A stretch of DNA of 64,000 nucleotides from an uncultured bacterium (GCA_947428835.1 CANENE010000004.1:1-64000); one strand, 5' to 3'. Positions 37,960 to 50,075 are shown, counted from the first letter of the stretch. Program-made: numbers and translations. Notes: generated by a model not told the origin, from the letters alone.

Positions 37960-39087
37960 ATGAATATACTTCACCTTGCAGACTTGCATATAGGTAAAAA
38001 AGTTAACGGTTTTTCTATGCTTGATGAACAAGAAAATGTTTTAAATCAGGCAATTGAACTTGTAAAAGATGAAAAAATTGATACTGTGATGATTGCAGGG
38101 GATGTTTTTGATAGAGACATTGCCCCCAACAGTGCTTTAAATTTATTTTCCAAGTTTTTAAATGATTTGAATGATTTAAATACGAATGTATTAATAATCC
38201 CCGGCAACCACGACAATTCTGATAGATTAAGCTATCTTTCTTCTGTTTTAAAAAAACATAATATATATTTTGCAAAGCCTTTTGAAGGCGAAATTGAAAA
38301 AATTACAATTGATGATATAAATTTTTATCTTCTGCCATATCTGCATATTTTTCAAATTAAAAAATATTTTAATGATGTTTTAGATTATAATGACGGATTT
38401 AAAAGAATAATAGAAAACATAAAAGCAGATAAAAATAAAACAAATATTTTGCTGGCGCACCAATTTGTAGTTGGTATAAATGAACCTATGTTAACCGATA
38501 GTGAAGCAAAAAACGTTGGAGGGCTTGATAATATATCTTATGAAATTCTTAAAGACTTCACTTATGTGGCTCTTGGTCATCTTCATTGCCCTCAAAAGGC
38601 GGGTCTTGAGTACATCCGCTATGCAGGTTCTATTTTAAAATATTCATTTAGCGAGATTAATCAGAAAAAAAGATTTACCATCCTAAAAACAACTACAAAT
38701 AACAAAATCGAAATCAAATTTAAAGACATTCAATATAAAAGGGAATTTCAAAAATTCAGAGGGTTTATTGATGAATTTTTAGATGAAAAATTCTATTCAA
38801 AAATCAACAAAGATGATTATATGATGTTTACGCTTTTAGACGAAAGTGTAATTGATGCCAAAAAGAAATTGAGCCTCATTTATCCAAATATTATGATTTT
38901 AGAATTTGACAACGCGTTTACAAGAAATATGGATAATGTTAGTGGCTTTAAAATTGCAAAAGATAAATCTATTTTTGAGCATTTTTCGGATTTTTACAGT
39001 TTTCAAATGGGGCGCGAAATTTCTAATGATGAAGCTGAAATTGTATCTGATATAATTTCCACAATCAATGAAAGCAGGACTTTATGA
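37960..39087 (+). CDS. sbcD: DNA double-strand break repair nuclease SbcD
   Basis: 375 residues from the ATG at 37960; an upstream TTG in frame adds unrelated residues. Mre11-type metallophosphoesterase: LHLADLHIGK, IAGDVFDR, IPGNHDN, and the later GHLHCPQ. It cleaves hairpin or blocked DNA ends with SbcC. TAATAT ends 5 nt before the ATG, another nearly leaderless start. The stop overlaps the sbcC start by 4 bp (ATGA). Confidence 0.95.
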   Translation: MNILHLADLHIGKKVNGFSMLDEQENVLNQAIELVKDEKIDTVMIAGDVFDRDIAPNSALNLFSKFLNDLNDLNTNVLIIPGNHDNSDRLSYLSSVLKKHNIYFAKPFEGEIEKITIDDINFYLLPYLHIFQIKKYFNDVLDYNDGFKRIIENIKADKNKTNILLAHQFVVGINEPMLTDSEAKNVGGLDNISYEILKDFTYVALGHLHCPQKAGLEYIRYAGSILKYSFSEINQKKRFTILKTTTNNKIEIKFKDIQYKREFQKFRGFIDEFLDEKFYSKINKDDYMMFTLLDESVIDAKKKLSLIYPNIMILEFDNAFTRNMDNVSGFKIAKDKSIFEHFSDFYSFQMGREISNDEAEIVSDIISTINESRTL

Positions 39088-41645
39088 AGCCTGTTGAATT
39101 AATTTTCCAAGCAATTGGACCTTATCCAAAGAAAGTTTCAATTCCTTTTTATAAACTTCAAAATAACGGATTATATCTGATAAGCGGTGTAACCGGTTCC
39201 GGGAAAACCACAATTTTTGATTGTATTTGTTTTGCACTTTTTAATTCGACTTCGGGTTCTTTTAAAGACAATAATTTTTTAAGAAGCCATTTTGCAAAAG
39301 ATGACGTTGAAAGCTTTGTGGAATTAACTTTTGAGCATAAAAACCAAATATATAAAATTCAAAGAACACCGCCTTTTGAAAGAAAAAAATTAAAAGGCGA
39401 AGGAACAATAAAAGAAAAAGGAAAAGCCCAGCTTACCTTGCCAAATTCTAAATTAATAATCGGTACAAAAGAGGTTGATGAATATATAATCGAGCTTTTA
39501 GGACTTGATTTGGCGCAGTTTTCGCAAATTGCACTTTTGGCTCAAGGGGAATTTTTGAAGCTTTTAAATACAGATTCTCAAAAAAGAGGTGAAATTTTTA
39601 GAAATATTTTTAAAACCCAAGACTATTCAACGCTTCAACTAAAAATAAAAGACGAACTGATAAATTATAAAAATGATTGGCAGGATTATAAAAAAGCGAT
39701 TTTGCAGTATATCTGTCAAATTGAAACAGATGATGACTTCTTAAAAGAACAAATACAAACTTGTATCAATAATGATAGCTTTGCTTTAATGGATGTTTTT
39801 TTGCAAAAGCTAAACAGCCAAAATGACTTGGATAAGAAACAAAATAAAGAATTATCTGAACAAATAAACAAAAATCAAACAGAAATTAATTCTTTAAATT
39901 TGATTATAGAAAAAATAAACCAAAAAATTTCTCTAAATATAGAAATGGAAACTGTTTCAAATGAATTAATGCAAGAAGCTGAAATTTCAAAGGAAATTCA
40001 AAAACAATATTTGGAAATCGAAAATAAGGAACAACAAAAAGAAGACTTAAAAAATAGACTTTCAAAAACAGAACTGGATTATAAAAACGCAATTACTGTT
40101 TTAGATTTAGAAAAAGTGCTTGAACAAAGAAAAACGGCCAAACAAGAATTTGAAGGCGCTTTGGTAAGAATTGAAGATAATATTATTAATTTAAAGTATT
40201 CTTATTTTGCTATTCTAAATGAGCAGCTACAAAAATTGCAAGATAAGCTAGATAAAAAACAGGTGTTATTTGAAGCACTGAAAGACGAATATAATAATGC
40301 AAACAACAGATATATTGAAAATTATAATCTATTTTTATCAATGCAGGCCGGAATTTTAGCAAAAGAACTCAAACAAAATTCGCCTTGTCCTGTGTGCGGA
40401 AGTATTGAACATCCAAATATTGCAAAAGTAGTTGATAAAAATATAGATAAAAATTTTGTTGATAATTTAAAAGAAATGTCAGACAAAGCCCAAAATGATT
40501 TAAATCAGGTATCTGCTGATTGTGCTGATTTAAAAAACCTGATTACGTCAAAAGAAAAAGACATAGAAGAATTTAAAAAAAGATTTCAAATTGAAGATAA
40601 CTTTGATTTTGAAAAAGTTAATGTATTTGACTTCGAGCTTGATTTAGTATCTTTAGATAATTTGCAAAAAGAAAAACTTGAAGCGATTTTAAAAATTGAA
40701 AATGAAATTGTTGAAATTGTTTCTAAAATTGAGCTGCTTTCAAAAAATCTAAACGAAGCTGATATTGATTTAATAATTAAAGAACAAACTCAGTTAAATA
40801 AAGAGATAGAGGAGTTGTCTAATCAAATAAATAATATTAAAGAAAACTTTGAAAAACAAAGTATTCTAATAAGTGCGCTTAAATCTAAAAAAGAGCTTTT
40901 ATTAAAACAAATTCAAAATATAAATGATATTTCAATTAAAGATAAAGATGATATAATAGCAAAAATCAATGAATTATCGGGCAAAAATGATATTATAAAT
41001 GACGATTTGAAAAAAGTTTTTTCAAGATTTGATTTAAATACAAAGCTATTTGAACAAATCAGTAAAAAATACGATGAATTTGTTGAAATTGAAAAGAAAT
41101 ATTCCACATATAAAACTTTGAATGATTTGGCCTGCGGCAATTTAAGAGGAAAACCAAGAATTGCTTTCGAACAATATATTCAGGGCTATTATTTGGATTT
41201 GGTTTTAAATGAAGCAAATAAACGCTTTAAAATCATGACAAACGGACAATTTCAGCTTTTAAGAAAGAAAGATACTGATTCACTTGTGTCTAAAACAGGG
41301 CTTGATATCGAGGTTATGGACTTTCACACATTTAAAAAAAGAAGTGTAAAATCGCTATCAGGAGGCGAATCTTTTAAAGCTGCTTTATCATTAGCTCTTG
41401 GCTTATCAGATTGTGTATCTAATTTATCAGGTGTAATTGACATTGATTCATTATTTATAGATGAAGGTTTTGGAAGCTTGGATGAGGATAGCTTAGATCT
41501 TGCAATGGAAGTTATTGTCGAACTCGGTCTTACAAACAGGCTTGTTGGTATAATTTCCCATGTAAAAGAATTAAGAAATAAAATTCAAAATCAAATAATC
41601 TCAACCAAGAGCCAAGCGGGTTCTACAATTGAGATTATTTTTTAA
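39084..41645 (+). CDS. sbcC: ATPase subunit SbcC (Rad50-like)
   Basis: 853 residues. N-terminal Walker A GVTGSGKTT near 32, long coiled coil with the zinc hook CPVCG at Cys435, then the C-terminal signature SLSGGESFKAALSLALG and Walker B LFIDEGFGSLD. It forms a dimer bridged by the hook and works with SbcD. It overlaps sbcD by ATGA. A terminator hairpin lies within its last codons. Confidence 0.95.
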   Translation: MKPVELIFQAIGPYPKKVSIPFYKLQNNGLYLISGVTGSGKTTIFDCICFALFNSTSGSFKDNNFLRSHFAKDDVESFVELTFEHKNQIYKIQRTPPFERKKLKGEGTIKEKGKAQLTLPNSKLIIGTKEVDEYIIELLGLDLAQFSQIALLAQGEFLKLLNTDSQKRGEIFRNIFKTQDYSTLQLKIKDELINYKNDWQDYKKAILQYICQIETDDDFLKEQIQTCINNDSFALMDVFLQKLNSQNDLDKKQNKELSEQINKNQTEINSLNLIIEKINQKISLNIEMETVSNELMQEAEISKEIQKQYLEIENKEQQKEDLKNRLSKTELDYKNAITVLDLEKVLEQRKTAKQEFEGALVRIEDNIINLKYSYFAILNEQLQKLQDKLDKKQVLFEALKDEYNNANNRYIENYNLFLSMQAGILAKELKQNSPCPVCGSIEHPNIAKVVDKNIDKNFVDNLKEMSDKAQNDLNQVSADCADLKNLITSKEKDIEEFKKRFQIEDNFDFEKVNVFDFELDLVSLDNLQKEKLEAILKIENEIVEIVSKIELLSKNLNEADIDLIIKEQTQLNKEIEELSNQINNIKENFEKQSILISALKSKKELLLKQIQNINDISIKDKDDIIAKINELSGKNDIINDDLKKVFSRFDLNTKLFEQISKKYDEFVEIEKKYSTYKTLNDLACGNLRGKPRIAFEQYIQGYYLDLVLNEANKRFKIMTNGQFQLLRKKDTDSLVSKTGLDIEVMDFHTFKKRSVKSLSGGESFKAALSLALGLSDCVSNLSGVIDIDSLFIDEGFGSLDEDSLDLAMEVIVELGLTNRLVGIISHVKELRNKIQNQIISTKSQAGSTIEIIF
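41594..41643 (+). terminator. Terminator hairpin inside the sbcC 3' end
   Basis: 11-bp perfect stem AATAATCTCAA/TTGAGATTATT with a 24-nt loop, followed by TTTT at the stop codon. The stem encodes the last residues of SbcC. Confidence 0.6.
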
Positions 41646-41661
41646 AAAAATTAATACCTTA

Positions 41662-44267
<2,606 letters not shown>

Positions 44268-44313
44268 AACAAATTCCTATTTATTTACTTGAATAATTGT
44301 ATTTAAGTTGCTT

Positions 44314-47061
44314 TTATTTTGTCAAGAAAAAATTATCTTTAGGATAAATTGTAACCATACATCCATCGGGTGAAAACAGACATTCGACGTCTTGATTTTG
44401 TATTTTATATTTAAATAAAATTCTATTGTCATCTTCTTTTATTTTGTAGCTTTCAGGCATTTTACAATAAATATTTTCAAGCAGATTTTTTATGTCATTT
44501 TTTGCTTTTTGCATATCAATCTGTTCAATTGGGGTATTATCTGTCAATATAAATCTGGCAAGAATTCTAAGCTTTGCATGTTGCGATATATTCGGGATTT
44601 TATTTTCAAGTGCATAGTTGAAATAATCAAGCAGTTCTAATAATCTATCCGGCATTTGTGTAGAAAGCGCTTCGACATATATATTTTGCAAGCTTGTATT
44701 TTTCGGGTTTGGTTTAGAGATGTTTAAAATACCGATAAGATTTTCAAGCGCAGGGTCAAAACGGTTTCTTTTGGTAAGATCATTTATATAATCATATTTG
44801 TTTATGGCAAGAGGGCTATTTAAATTTGTTCCTTTTAAAATATCTAAAGGATGCAGTGAATCGGAATTAAAGAAGTTTGCAATATTGATATCTATCCTGC
44901 CAAATCCGATTTTTGATATGTTGTTATCTGTTATTTTGAAATTTTTCCTAAGGCACTTTGCTCTGTTTTCAAAATTTTCTATAAATTCCTTGTATGTCTT
45001 GAAATCCATATTTTCAGGAGAATTTAAGATATGTTTTATTATGCGATTGATTTTATCGGTTGAATATTTATCTATAAACGATTCTAATTCTTCAATGGAA
45101 TCTATATTTTTTTCTATAATTATTTTTACAATTTCATTAAAATTTGCATTGATTTCTTTCTTTTTTAAAAAAGCCGTCAGGGAATTTTGCGATGTTGATA
45201 AAATCTTGTTGTTGGTTAAAGTATCAATTGCTTTTCTGTATAAATCTTTGTCTTTATATATTATTTTAAGGGAATCTAAAATTCTATAGATATCTTTTAA
45301 GCAAGCAGAATTTTGTCCTTGTGCTTCGAGTTGAATTTTGTTTTCTTTGATAAATTCTATTGCGTCGTCTTCGCTGTCAAAATAGGCTGAAAATTTTGCT
45401 ATTTCTTTTTTTATTTCGCTGTTTTCTTCAGGTTTTGATTGTGTGCTGATAGTATCAAGTATGGCTTCTATGCTGCTTGGATTTTGTTCTGCTAAAGAAT
45501 TATAGTATCTTAAGAATATATCCAGGCTGCTATTTCCTAAGTAAAAGTCGTTTTTGCAGATATCAAGATAGTTTTCAATTGATGATTTTAGATTTGAATA
45601 TTGAAGCTTTTTATTTTTTAGCTCATTTAACCCTTCTTTGTTTGTTGTTTTGCCTGTGGTTTCATATCTGAACAGCTCAACAAAATCATATATTTCTTTG
45701 CTTGATAGTGTTTTTACTTTGGAATTTGTCAGCGAATTATATAGTTTTAGAAACTCATTGAAAGAATTTATTTTATATTTTTTTGAAAAATCAATATAAA
45801 ACGAAATAGCGTCAAATCCGTTATTTTCCTGATGTTTGTCTAATGAAATAAGAATTTTATAATTATTTTTGTAATAGTTGGTTGCTTGACTGCTGCTGAA
45901 TTTGTCTGAAAAATAGACTTTTAAAATTCTGCCTTTCTCTTTAACTGCATCAATTGGCTCAGCACCTTCAACTGACGGCGCTTTAGAAAAATCGCCAAGC
46001 TCACTGTAGTCTATGTTATTTTTGGTTAAAAATGTCCAAAAAGCAATCTTGTCACCTATGTTTTGAAAATCATTAAAGTAACTTCTGTACGGCATAAGTG
46101 TAGAATTGCTAGTTTTATGTTCTTTGATTGCAAAATTATAATAATCCTGAAGACCTTCAAGATTATCTTCGTCTGCTTCATATGCCCAATCAATATATTT
46201 CCCGAATGCTTCATAAGTCTTTTTAGGGTCTTTAATTTGGTAATCAGGATGTTGTTTTTTAAATCTTTCAAGCGCATCTATTCTGTATTCATATGTTTCT
46301 GACATATAATCAAGTGCAATAAATTTGTCGCTTGCAGATTCAAAGTCGTTAAAATACGGCGATATTGCTTCAAACCTTTCTTTAAAGCCTTTTTCATCTT
46401 TTATATTAAAATCTTTTAAAGCGGCTGCATATTTGTTTAAATCCTGTATAATTTCATCTTCTGACAAATTTTCATTTATCACCAAATCGGCATATGCTTC
46501 AAGAAGCAATTCCGGAGCTTGTATTAAATTTTGTTTGTTTTCCAGTATGCCATAAATATCAATAGCTTCTTCAAGGTTATTTTCAAATATTATATCCGGA
46601 TTTTTTATGCTGTAAAATACGCTTAAAAATTTTGTAAAATCGCTTACATATTTAATATTATTTCTTTTAAAAACCGTTTTTATATCATCAATTTTTTCAT
46701 CAGTATGTCTCAAACAACGAGCAAGAAAAGCAATTACTTCGGAATCTCCTTTTGAAGTTGTTAATTCTTGTCTGTGGCGGTTGGATACATCCATTATGAT
46801 TTTAAGCTTTGCCTCAAGTTGAAATTTCTTTTTCATATAATTGTGAATTTCATCTTCAATAAGGGTATTTAAAAATTCTGTTAACCCTTCGGTGAATGTA
46901 TCGTTTGAGCCAAAATGAATATTGGAATTTCTTCTTTTGAAGGTGTCTTTATTTAAACTAAGGTTGTTTGTCGCATATGTAAAATTTGCGGAAACGTTTT
47001 TTGTGTTTTCGCTTTTATAATTGTGATTCGGGAATTTTAAACAGACAGGTGAAATTTGCAT
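44314..47061 (-). CDS. Large unknown protein with N-terminal IHFG motif
   Basis: 915 residues, unrecognised. No signal peptide. After a polar N-terminus IHFG lies at residues 48-51, then a long, mostly helical, Lys/Asn/Glu-rich body with recurring helical units. A short stretch (TTSKGDSEVIAFLARCL, about 101-117) resembles one in the 681-residue protein at 50853 (TSSKGDNSKIAVLAQTL). No catalytic motif is visible. It may be a scaffold or an effector-like protein. It is monocistronic, with no clear Shine-Dalgarno. Confidence 0.75.
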   Translation of the reverse strand: MQISPVCLKFPNHNYKSENTKNVSANFTYATNNLSLNKDTFKRRNSNIHFGSNDTFTEGLTEFLNTLIEDEIHNYMKKKFQLEAKLKIIMDVSNRHRQELTTSKGDSEVIAFLARCLRHTDEKIDDIKTVFKRNNIKYVSDFTKFLSVFYSIKNPDIIFENNLEEAIDIYGILENKQNLIQAPELLLEAYADLVINENLSEDEIIQDLNKYAAALKDFNIKDEKGFKERFEAISPYFNDFESASDKFIALDYMSETYEYRIDALERFKKQHPDYQIKDPKKTYEAFGKYIDWAYEADEDNLEGLQDYYNFAIKEHKTSNSTLMPYRSYFNDFQNIGDKIAFWTFLTKNNIDYSELGDFSKAPSVEGAEPIDAVKEKGRILKVYFSDKFSSSQATNYYKNNYKILISLDKHQENNGFDAISFYIDFSKKYKINSFNEFLKLYNSLTNSKVKTLSSKEIYDFVELFRYETTGKTTNKEGLNELKNKKLQYSNLKSSIENYLDICKNDFYLGNSSLDIFLRYYNSLAEQNPSSIEAILDTISTQSKPEENSEIKKEIAKFSAYFDSEDDAIEFIKENKIQLEAQGQNSACLKDIYRILDSLKIIYKDKDLYRKAIDTLTNNKILSTSQNSLTAFLKKKEINANFNEIVKIIIEKNIDSIEELESFIDKYSTDKINRIIKHILNSPENMDFKTYKEFIENFENRAKCLRKNFKITDNNISKIGFGRIDINIANFFNSDSLHPLDILKGTNLNSPLAINKYDYINDLTKRNRFDPALENLIGILNISKPNPKNTSLQNIYVEALSTQMPDRLLELLDYFNYALENKIPNISQHAKLRILARFILTDNTPIEQIDMQKAKNDIKNLLENIYCKMPESYKIKEDDNRILFKYKIQNQDVECLFSPDGCMVTIYPKDNFFLTK

Positions 47062-47164
47062 TTGAGAATCTAAACCATAACTTTTATGATATTGCTATAA
47101 CCCATAAAAATAAAAAATTTTGCTAAATAAGTTTTTTATTTTGTTTTGTGTAATAATTGGTGTT

Positions 47165-48484
47165 ATGGAAAATAATGATGAGCATAATATACAGTGGCGC
47201 GAATCAAGCTTTAAGGCAATAATACCTTTTATTGTTTTTATATTGTTTTATTTTGGTTTTTCTCTGTGGACAAGGGATTTTTCAAAAGTTCCAATGACGG
47301 TTGCCTTTATAATATCTTCCGTTGCCGCGCTGATTTTAAATCATAAAGAAAAATTAAATAAAAAAATCGAATTGTTTGCCTTGGGAATGGGAAACAAAGA
47401 TATTATGATAATGTGCCTTATATTTATATTGGCGGGTGCATTCACGGCAAGCGCCAAGGCAGTAGGAGGCGTTGAAGCAGCTGTTATGATTGCGCAGCAT
47501 TTTATCCCCGCTCAATTTATGGTTTTAGGGTTATTTATAGTTTCTGCTTTAATTTCTCTTGCTATAGGAACTTCCTGCGGAACAATTGCAGCCATCATTC
47601 CTATTGCAATTACAATATCCGAGGCTTTTGGAATTAACCCTTCTTTTGTGCTTGGTGCAACTGTAGGCGGCGCTATGTTTGGCGATAATATGTCTTTAAT
47701 TTCGGATACAAAAATTGCCGCAAGCAGAACGCAAAATGTTGAAATCAGGGATGAAATGCTTGCAAATTTAAGAATAATAACCATTCCTGCGATTTTATGT
47801 ATAATACTTTACTGTCTTCCTGTTTTTTCAAGTTCCAATGAAAATGTATTTCAAACAGTATTAACAATTGATAGTTATATTAAAGTAAGCCCCTATATTT
47901 TGCTTTTGTTTCTTGGAATATCGGGTGTTAATGTTATGTTTCTTTTGTTTTTTGGTTCGGTTTTAAATATTATTATAGGTCTTTGTTATAAAATATTCGA
48001 TATTTTTGAAGCATTTAGCTATGTAGGCGATGGAACAGTCAGTATGGCAACTACATTAATTGTTGCAATGCTTGCAGGCGGATTGTTGCTTCTTGTCAGG
48101 TATAATGGCGGAGTCACTTATATTATCAAAGAAACAGGAAGATGGATTAAAAACAAAAGAACATGTGAAATTGGATTATGTTTTTTGGTAGGAATAATAA
48201 ATTTATTTACTGCAAATAATACCGTTGCAATTATTACATCAGGCTCCATTGCAAAAGAGCTTTCTAAAAAATATGGTGTGGATTCTGTTAGAAGTGCAAG
48301 TTTATTAGATACAACCTCCTGTATTGTTCAGGGGTTAATTCCTTATGGAGCGCAGATTTTGATTGCAACAAGTTTGGCTACATCAATCGGTGCAAGTTCT
48401 TTTACTATTTTAAAAGGTATGTTTTACCCTGCCCTTATGGCATTTGGACTTTTGTTTTCTGTGTTGAGAACAAAGAATGATTAG
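47165..48484 (+). CDS. NhaC-family Na+/H+ antiporter
   Basis: 439 residues from the ATG at 47165; the longer frame begins with TTG. About 11 hydrophobic segments. The central SLAIGTSCGTIAAI and GATVGGAMFGDNMSLISDTKIAA, plus LDTTSCIVQGLIPYGAQ, are typical of NhaC-type antiporters. Substrate could also be an organic acid/amine, as in related exchangers. It stands before an accessory region with repeats. Confidence 0.88.
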   Translation: MENNDEHNIQWRESSFKAIIPFIVFILFYFGFSLWTRDFSKVPMTVAFIISSVAALILNHKEKLNKKIELFALGMGNKDIMIMCLIFILAGAFTASAKAVGGVEAAVMIAQHFIPAQFMVLGLFIVSALISLAIGTSCGTIAAIIPIAITISEAFGINPSFVLGATVGGAMFGDNMSLISDTKIAASRTQNVEIRDEMLANLRIITIPAILCIILYCLPVFSSSNENVFQTVLTIDSYIKVSPYILLLFLGISGVNVMFLLFFGSVLNIIIGLCYKIFDIFEAFSYVGDGTVSMATTLIVAMLAGGLLLLVRYNGGVTYIIKETGRWIKNKRTCEIGLCFLVGIINLFTANNTVAIITSGSIAKELSKKYGVDSVRSASLLDTTSCIVQGLIPYGAQILIATSLATSIGASSFTILKGMFYPALMAFGLLFSVLRTKND

Positions 48485-48542
48485 TGCTTGATTGTTTGCA
48501 ATTACGCTTCAATTCGCCGCTTCGAATAAATAAACACTCGTC

Positions 48543-48563
48543 ACCCTGAACTTGTTTCAGGGT
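48543..48563. repeat. Palindromic repeat A
   Basis: Perfect 8-bp stem ACCCTGAA/TTCAGGGT around loop CTTGT. This CTGAACTTGTTTCAG type of sequence is a well-known dispersed palindrome in many unrelated bacteria. Confidence 0.75.
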
Positions 48564-48616
48564 CTTATCAGGCTTGTGACAATACATAAAACCATTATTA
48601 TACGTTAATACCTCAG

Positions 48617-48637
48617 ATGCTGAAACGAGTTCAGCAT
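48617..48637. repeat. Palindromic repeat B, inverted relative to A
   Basis: Perfect 8-bp stem ATGCTGAA/TTCAGCAT around loop ACGAG, whose complement CTCGT parallels the loop of repeat A. The two are related elements in opposite orientation. Confidence 0.75.
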
Positions 48638-48670
48638 GATGTACTCTGTGCATTAATTTACACTATTGCC

Positions 48671-48702
48671 ATTGCGAGGAGGGCTTTGCCCGATGCGGCA
48701 AT
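48671..48702. repeat. Palindromic repeat C
   Basis: ATTGCGAGGAGGGCTTTGCC then CGATGCGGCAAT: ends pair as ATTGC/GCAAT and the middle as GGGC/GCCC. This ATTGCGAGGAG...GGCAATCC class is also known as a dispersed element in many genomes. Confidence 0.7.
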
Positions 48703-48754
48703 CCGAGAAAATTATGCAATGGAATATTTGTGTAAAATATTTTGTAATTTTAAG

Positions 48755-49361
48755 CTTGCAATTTGTTTTTGTTTTGTTTATAATTAATTCCCCGGTTAGA
48801 TTTGGGCAAGTGAGGTGCAAGATATGAGAATATCCCCGATAAATAATTTTAATCATTATAGTCGCTATAACAGAAATATTTCCTTTGGCGTGTATCGCAA
48901 AGATGATGATAATGCAAAACGTGTGACAAGGCAGACCCTTGAAAATAGTTATCTTGATAAAGAAGATGTGGAATACTATCTTGAAACCCTTGAAAATGAA
49001 AAGCATTTTGAAATCTTTACGGATAGTAAAACAGGCAAAGTAAAATGTCAGACTGATGGCGAATATGAAAAAAATGAAGATGCAGCATTTTATATAAATT
49101 GGACGAAGGATATGCACGCTTTTGATGATTTAAGTGTACTAACAAATTTAAAATTAGTTGTTCGTTGCATAGAAGATTGTCAAGATGTGCTTGAAGGTAA
49201 TGATCCTTCCGACCGTATAGGCAAGAATAGTTCATATGAAAGCCCGTACCACTATAACGGACACGACAGTTATGCTGCAATGCGCGCAGAGGAAGAAGCG
49301 TATCACGGTTAATATTTTGTAATTTATTCGAATTTTTAAGCAATCTTTTTAGTGTTTTGTT
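48755..49361 (+). repeat. 607-bp direct repeat, copy 1
   Basis: Contains the promoter, leader, whole 162-residue gene and about 50 bp downstream. It lines up with 50208-50814 at a constant offset of 1453 bp with no net insertion or deletion. The flanks and gene ends are almost identical; the central coding part is diverged. Confidence 0.85.
48824..49312 (+). CDS. Unknown ISFG protein, paralog copy 1
   Basis: 162 residues from ATG 48824, GAGG 8 nt upstream; the GTG 9 nt earlier is less likely. ISFG at residues 19-22 after an Asn/Tyr/Arg-rich N-terminus. The rest is very acidic and charged, ending SYAAMRAEEEAYHG. No signal peptide, no membrane segment, no known family. A second copy lies at 50277. 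The first about 80 and the last about 30 residues are nearly identical between copies; the middle differs. Confidence 0.7.
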   Translation: MRISPINNFNHYSRYNRNISFGVYRKDDDNAKRVTRQTLENSYLDKEDVEYYLETLENEKHFEIFTDSKTGKVKCQTDGEYEKNEDAAFYINWTKDMHAFDDLSVLTNLKLVVRCIEDCQDVLEGNDPSDRIGKNSSYESPYHYNGHDSYAAMRAEEEAYHG

Positions 49362-49385
49362 CAAATCTGATTTAAAAATTTATGC

Positions 49386-49391
49386 TACAAT
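49386..49391 (+). promoter_or_regulatory. Extended -10 of the toxin gene (leaderless)
   Basis: TACAAT preceded by TG at the extended -10 position, ending 6 nt before the ATG of the HigB-like gene. It shows that the toxin has its own promoter. Confidence 0.6.
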
Positions 49392-49397
49392 ATCCTT

Positions 49398-49754
49398 ATG
49401 GTAAAACGAACAAAAGCATTGGAAGTATATTTTTATAAAACAAGCTTAGGCAACGAACCTGTTCGTGAATGGTTAAAAAGTTTACCAAAAGAAGATATGA
49501 GAACAATCGGTTTCGATATTAAAATCGTTCAATATGGTTATCCAATTGGTATGCCTTTAACGCGGGTGTTACATGGAACAAACGGACTTGAAGAAATCCG
49601 TTGTAATATATCAAATGGTATAGCCAGAGTTATTTTCTATGTTGAAGATGATATAATGGTGCTTTTGCACGCATTTATCAAAAAAACCCAAGAAACTCCC
49701 AAAAAAGAGTTAGATGTTGCAATTAAAAGATTTAAGGATTTAAGCAAAAGATAA
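49398..49754 (+). CDS. HigB/RelE-like toxin (Gp49-like family)
   Basis: 118 residues. The sequence EVYFYKTSLGNEPVREWLKSLP, then LTRVLHGTNGLEEIRCNI, ARVIFYVEDDIMVLLHAFIKKTQETP, is characteristic of the phage-derived Gp49-like HigB family of RelE-fold mRNA interferases. It presumably cleaves ribosome-bound mRNA. Unlike usual pairs it is not in an operon with its antitoxin: the HigA-like gene is on the other strand, and their 3' ends overlap by 15 bp. Confidence 0.85.
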   Translation: MVKRTKALEVYFYKTSLGNEPVREWLKSLPKEDMRTIGFDIKIVQYGYPIGMPLTRVLHGTNGLEEIRCNISNGIARVIFYVEDDIMVLLHAFIKKTQETPKKELDVAIKRFKDLSKR

Positions 49755-50024
49755 AATAATTCTTTTGCCTAAGTATTTAGCAACTTTTTCAATCGTGTTT
49801 AATGTTATAGAAGTATTTTCCGGGTCTAAAATACGGTTTACGGCTGTTCTTGAGGTTTCTAATTCTTTTGCAAGACGATTGACGGAAATATTTTCTTCTT
49901 TCATTTTCTGCTGTAATTCATAAGCTATAACTCTTTTTAATGCAACAGCTTCTGATTCTTGAAGTATATTTTCTTCTTCAAGAAAACTATCAAAATTGGA
50001 ACCTAATTTATTTTTATCAATCAT
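49740..50024 (-). CDS. HigA-like XRE antitoxin
   Basis: 94 residues. An N-terminal helical segment (toxin-binding by inference) is followed by an XRE helix-turn-helix at about 36-85: KMKEENISVNRLAKELETSR, TAVNRILDP, then IEKVAKYLGKRI. AAGG lies 8 nt before the ATG. It probably neutralises the convergent HigB-like toxin and represses its own promoter through the palindrome at 50052. Overlaps the toxin gene tail to tail. Confidence 0.85.
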   Translation of the reverse strand: MIDKNKLGSNFDSFLEEENILQESEAVALKRVIAYELQQKMKEENISVNRLAKELETSRTAVNRILDPENTSITLNTIEKVAKYLGKRIILSFA

Positions 50025-50044
50025 ATTACATACCTTATAACATC

Positions 50045-50075
50045 ATAATATTATTGTACCAAATTTGGTACAATA
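50045..50075 (-). promoter_or_regulatory. Antitoxin promoter with 24-bp palindromic operator
   Basis: Minus strand: TTGTAC (-35, 50068-50073), 17-bp spacer, TATTAT (-10, 50045-50050). A perfect 24-bp palindrome with half-site TATTGTACCAAA (50052-50075) covers the -35 and the spacer, exactly where an XRE dimer would block transcription. Confidence 0.75.

Larger units (their letters stand above)
48485..48823. other. Intergenic region with dispersed palindromic repeats
   Basis: Non-coding stretch after the antiporter gene. It holds three palindromic elements (48543-48702, listed separately) and, from 48755, the promoter and leader of the repeated 162-residue gene (TATAAT near 48779, then a GC-rich leader with GAGG before the ATG). 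Confidence 0.6.

Noticed and set aside
48435-48653. Minus-strand frame of 72 residues with HAELVSAS and TLKQVQGD
   Set aside because: It is translation of the palindromic repeats at 48543-48637, not a gene.
48653-49117. Minus-strand frame of 154 residues, repeated at 50205-50459
   Set aside because: Shadow of the 162-residue paralogs; it appears twice only because the locus is duplicated, and it has no independent start signal.
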